A stretch of 5,231 bases of DNA from JBBSVE01 sp038233815 (GTDB lineage: Bacteria; Pseudomonadota; Alphaproteobacteria; Rhodobacterales; Rhodobacteraceae): the NCBI GenBank assembly GCA_038233815.1, contig JBBSVE010000187.1:1-5231 (forward strand), written 5' to 3'. A program made the position numbers and the translations under genes. Below, in pieces: positions 3,401 to 5,231 of the stretch. The notes beneath the pieces are model-generated. The model was not told the origin of the DNA. It did no database searches and saw only the letters and a program-made list of their open reading frames with translations. Each line of letters opens with the position of its first letter. The first letter of the stretch is position 1.

Positions 3401-5231
3401 TCACCCATCCACCCTGATCCGCCCATTCGTCGGATCATACGGCCCATCCTCCACCACCACCGCATCCCAATCCTGCCGCTGCATCCGCACCGTCAGCTTC
3501 GTCCCCACTTCCGCCAGCGCAGGCGGCACATACCCCATACCGATCTGCTTGCCAAAGCCCACCGACCAACCGCCGGAGGTGAGGCGGCCCACCTTCTTGC
3601 CGTCGGAGAACAAAGCCTCCTTGCCCCACGGGTCCGCATCCGCCGGCCCGTCGATCAGCACCGTCACGCATTTCGCGCGGATGCCCACCGCCTCCATCGC
3701 GGCCTTGCCGTGGAAATCCTTGCCGAGATCCACGAACCGGTCCAGCCCCGCCTCCAGCGGCGTGGCGTCGCGGCCAAGCTCGGTGCCGAAGGCGCGGTAG
3801 GACTTCTCCTGACGGAGCCAGTTCTGCGCGCGAGCGCCGACGAGCTTCATATTGTGCTTCGCCCCCGCCTCCAGCAGCAGATCCCAGAGGTAGCGCTGCA
3901 TCTCGATCGGGTGGTGAAGCTCCCAGCCAAGCTCGCCCGTATAGGCGACGCGGATCGCGTTGACGGGGCACATGCCAAGTTCCAGCTTGCGGGCGGAGAG
4001 CCACGGGAAGCGCTTGTTCGACAGCACCGTGTCGGGGTCGGTGTCGCGGACGACCTCGCGCAGGATGGCCCGCGCGTTCGGACCGGCCAGCGCAAAGACG
4101 CCCCATTGCGTCGTGACGTCGTGGATTTCCACCGCGCTACCGCCTTCGCCCATAAAATCGGCGGCGCATTTACGGAGCCAGTCGGCGTCATAGGCGGTCC
4201 ATGCCCCGGCGCTGACGAGGTAATAGTCGCTCTCGCCGTTCCGCACGATGGTATATTCCGTGCGCACCGTGCCCGCGGGCGTCAGCGCGTAGGTGAGGTT
4301 GATGCGCCCCACCTTCGGCAGCGCGTTGCAGGTGAACCAGTCGAGGAATGCCGTCGCCCCCGCCCCCCGCACAGTATGCTTGGTGAAGGCGGAAGCGTCG
4401 ATCAGCCCGGCGGTGGCGCGCAAAGCCTCGGCCTCGGCGCGCGCAAACTCCCACCAGGCACCGCGGCGGAAGGAGCGGCTGTCGTGGTCGAAGCTCTCGG
4501 GCGCGTTCAGGGGGCCATAGTAGTTCGGGCGCTCCCAGCCGTTGACCTGACCCATCTGCGCGCCGAGGGCGATCTGCTTGTCATAGACCGGCGTTGTGCG
4601 CAGCGGGCGGCAGGCGGGACGTTCCTCGTCGGGGTGGTGGAGGATGAAGACGTGGTCGTAGCACTCCTCGTTCTTCCGCGCGGCATACTCGGTCGTCATC
4701 CACGACCCGTAGCGGCGCGGATCGAGCGAGGCCATGTCGATCTCCGCCTCGCCTTGGGTCATCATCTGCGCGAGGTAATGGCCGGTGCCGCCCGCCGCCG
4801 TGATGCCGAACGAAAAGCCCTCCGCCAGCCACATGTTGCGCAGGCCGGGAACAGGACCGACAAGCGGGTTGCCGTCGGGGGTGTAGCAGATCGGACCGTT
4901 GAAATCGTCCTTGAGGCCGACCTCCTCGGACGACGGCAGGCGGTGGATCATCGCCATGTATTCTTCCTCGATCCGCTCCAGATCGAGGGGAAAGAGATCG
5001 GCGCGGAAGCTTGCCGGAACGTCATAGAAGAAGCGGGCCGGGGCGCCTTTCTCGTAGGGGCCGAGGATCCAGCCGCCGCGCTCCTCGCGCACATACCATT
5101 TCGCGTCGGCGTCGCGCAGGACGGGGTGCTGGGGGTTGCATTTGCGCCATTGCACCAACGCGGGGTCGGGCTCGGTCACGATATACTGATGCTCGACCGG
5201 GATGGCGGGGATCTTTACCCCCAGCAGCCGC
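3401..5231 (-). CDS. GcvT-domain FAD-dependent oxidoreductase (dimethylglycine/sarcosine dehydrogenase-like), 5' end missing
   Basis: This family oxidatively demethylates N-methylated glycines such as dimethylglycine or sarcosine using FAD, passing the one-carbon unit to tetrahydrofolate through a GcvT-like domain. The gene runs off the right edge: codons stay open beyond the GTG at 5179 and read LLGVKIPAIPVEHQYIVTEP, a typical internal stretch, so GTG is not the start. 609 residues are visible of about 800 usual for the family. The Rossmann FAD-binding part and the covalent-FAD His are outside the window. Visible domains (numbered from the edge): end of the DAO oxidase domain to about 175, with YTPDGNPLVG (116-125) and EGFSFGITAAGGTGHYLAQM (137-156); a middle FAO_M-type segment to about 245 (ERPNYYGPL); the GcvT domain from about 255 with AGPNAR (382-387) and YTGELGWELH (430-439); and a GcvT C-terminal barrel from about 515. 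Where related enzymes have Asp in the folate pocket (DLTVTR), this one has Glu325 (EYTIVR). The exact substrate cannot be read from sequence. Confidence 0.92.
   Translation of the reverse strand, partial: RLLGVKIPAIPVEHQYIVTEPDPALVQWRKCNPQHPVLRDADAKWYVREERGGWILGPYEKGAPARFFYDVPASFRADLFPLDLERIEEEYMAMIHRLPSSEEVGLKDDFNGPICYTPDGNPLVGPVPGLRNMWLAEGFSFGITAAGGTGHYLAQMMTQGEAEIDMASLDPRRYGSWMTTEYAARKNEECYDHVFILHHPDEERPACRPLRTTPVYDKQIALGAQMGQVNGWERPNYYGPLNAPESFDHDSRSFRRGAWWEFARAEAEALRATAGLIDASAFTKHTVRGAGATAFLDWFTCNALPKVGRINLTYALTPAGTVRTEYTIVRNGESDYYLVSAGAWTAYDADWLRKCAADFMGEGGSAVEIHDVTTQWGVFALAGPNARAILREVVRDTDPDTVLSNKRFPWLSARKLELGMCPVNAIRVAYTGELGWELHHPIEMQRYLWDLLLEAGAKHNMKLVGARAQNWLRQEKSYRAFGTELGRDATPLEAGLDRFVDLGKDFHGKAAMEAVGIRAKCVTVLIDGPADADPWGKEALFSDGKKVGRLTSGGWSVGFGKQIGMGYVPPALAEVGTKLTVRMQRQDWDAVVVEDGPYDPTNGRIRVDG

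Noticed and set aside
5177..5179. GTG as the start of the oxidoreductase
   Set aside because: The frame stays open to the right edge and the upstream residues match the family, so the GTG codes for an internal Val.

Overview
The window looks like chromosomal DNA of a high-GC alphaproteobacterium, most likely of the Rhodobacteraceae (Roseobacter/Rhodobacter group). This is inferred from codon use, from a dimethylglycine/sarcosine dehydrogenase-like gene of the kind common in that group, and from fragments of a DUF938 protein. No 16S or other marker gene is present, so the placement is tentative.

Layout. Positions 1-84 hold three perfect copies of a 28-bp tandem repeat. About 117-1097 is the right-hand part of a decayed IS21-family insertion sequence: an istB (transposition helper ATPase) pseudogene with two stops, at least three single-base frameshifts, a hexanucleotide expansion inside its Walker A motif and a palindromic insertion, followed by the repeated CTGTCCCG terminal motifs of the element. 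Directly after the inferred IS end, 1098-1312 is the 3' piece of a DUF938 gene, which the element appears to have cut in two and which carries its own frameshift. At 1366-2145 lies an intact GH25 muramidase lipoprotein.

From about 2146 to 3400 the base composition drops sharply (one hand-counted 60-base row has 22% GC, against 70-77% in rows of the flanking genes). This small AT-richer island carries a 281-aa protein resembling the HEPN/AbiU2 type of abortive-infection proteins, read from a TTG start directly behind the GH25 stop, and on the opposite strand an 86-aa protein with two membrane segments. From 3401 to the right edge, on the minus strand, is the 3' three quarters of a GcvT-domain FAD-dependent oxidoreductase.

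How it fits together. The flanking metabolic and cell-wall genes are ordinary and convergent. The accessory content is the IS relic on the left and the low-GC insertion between the convergent genes. The HEPN-like gene plus the small membrane protein is the only candidate for a defence-type module. The evidence is composition and weak motif resemblance, not a recognised system.
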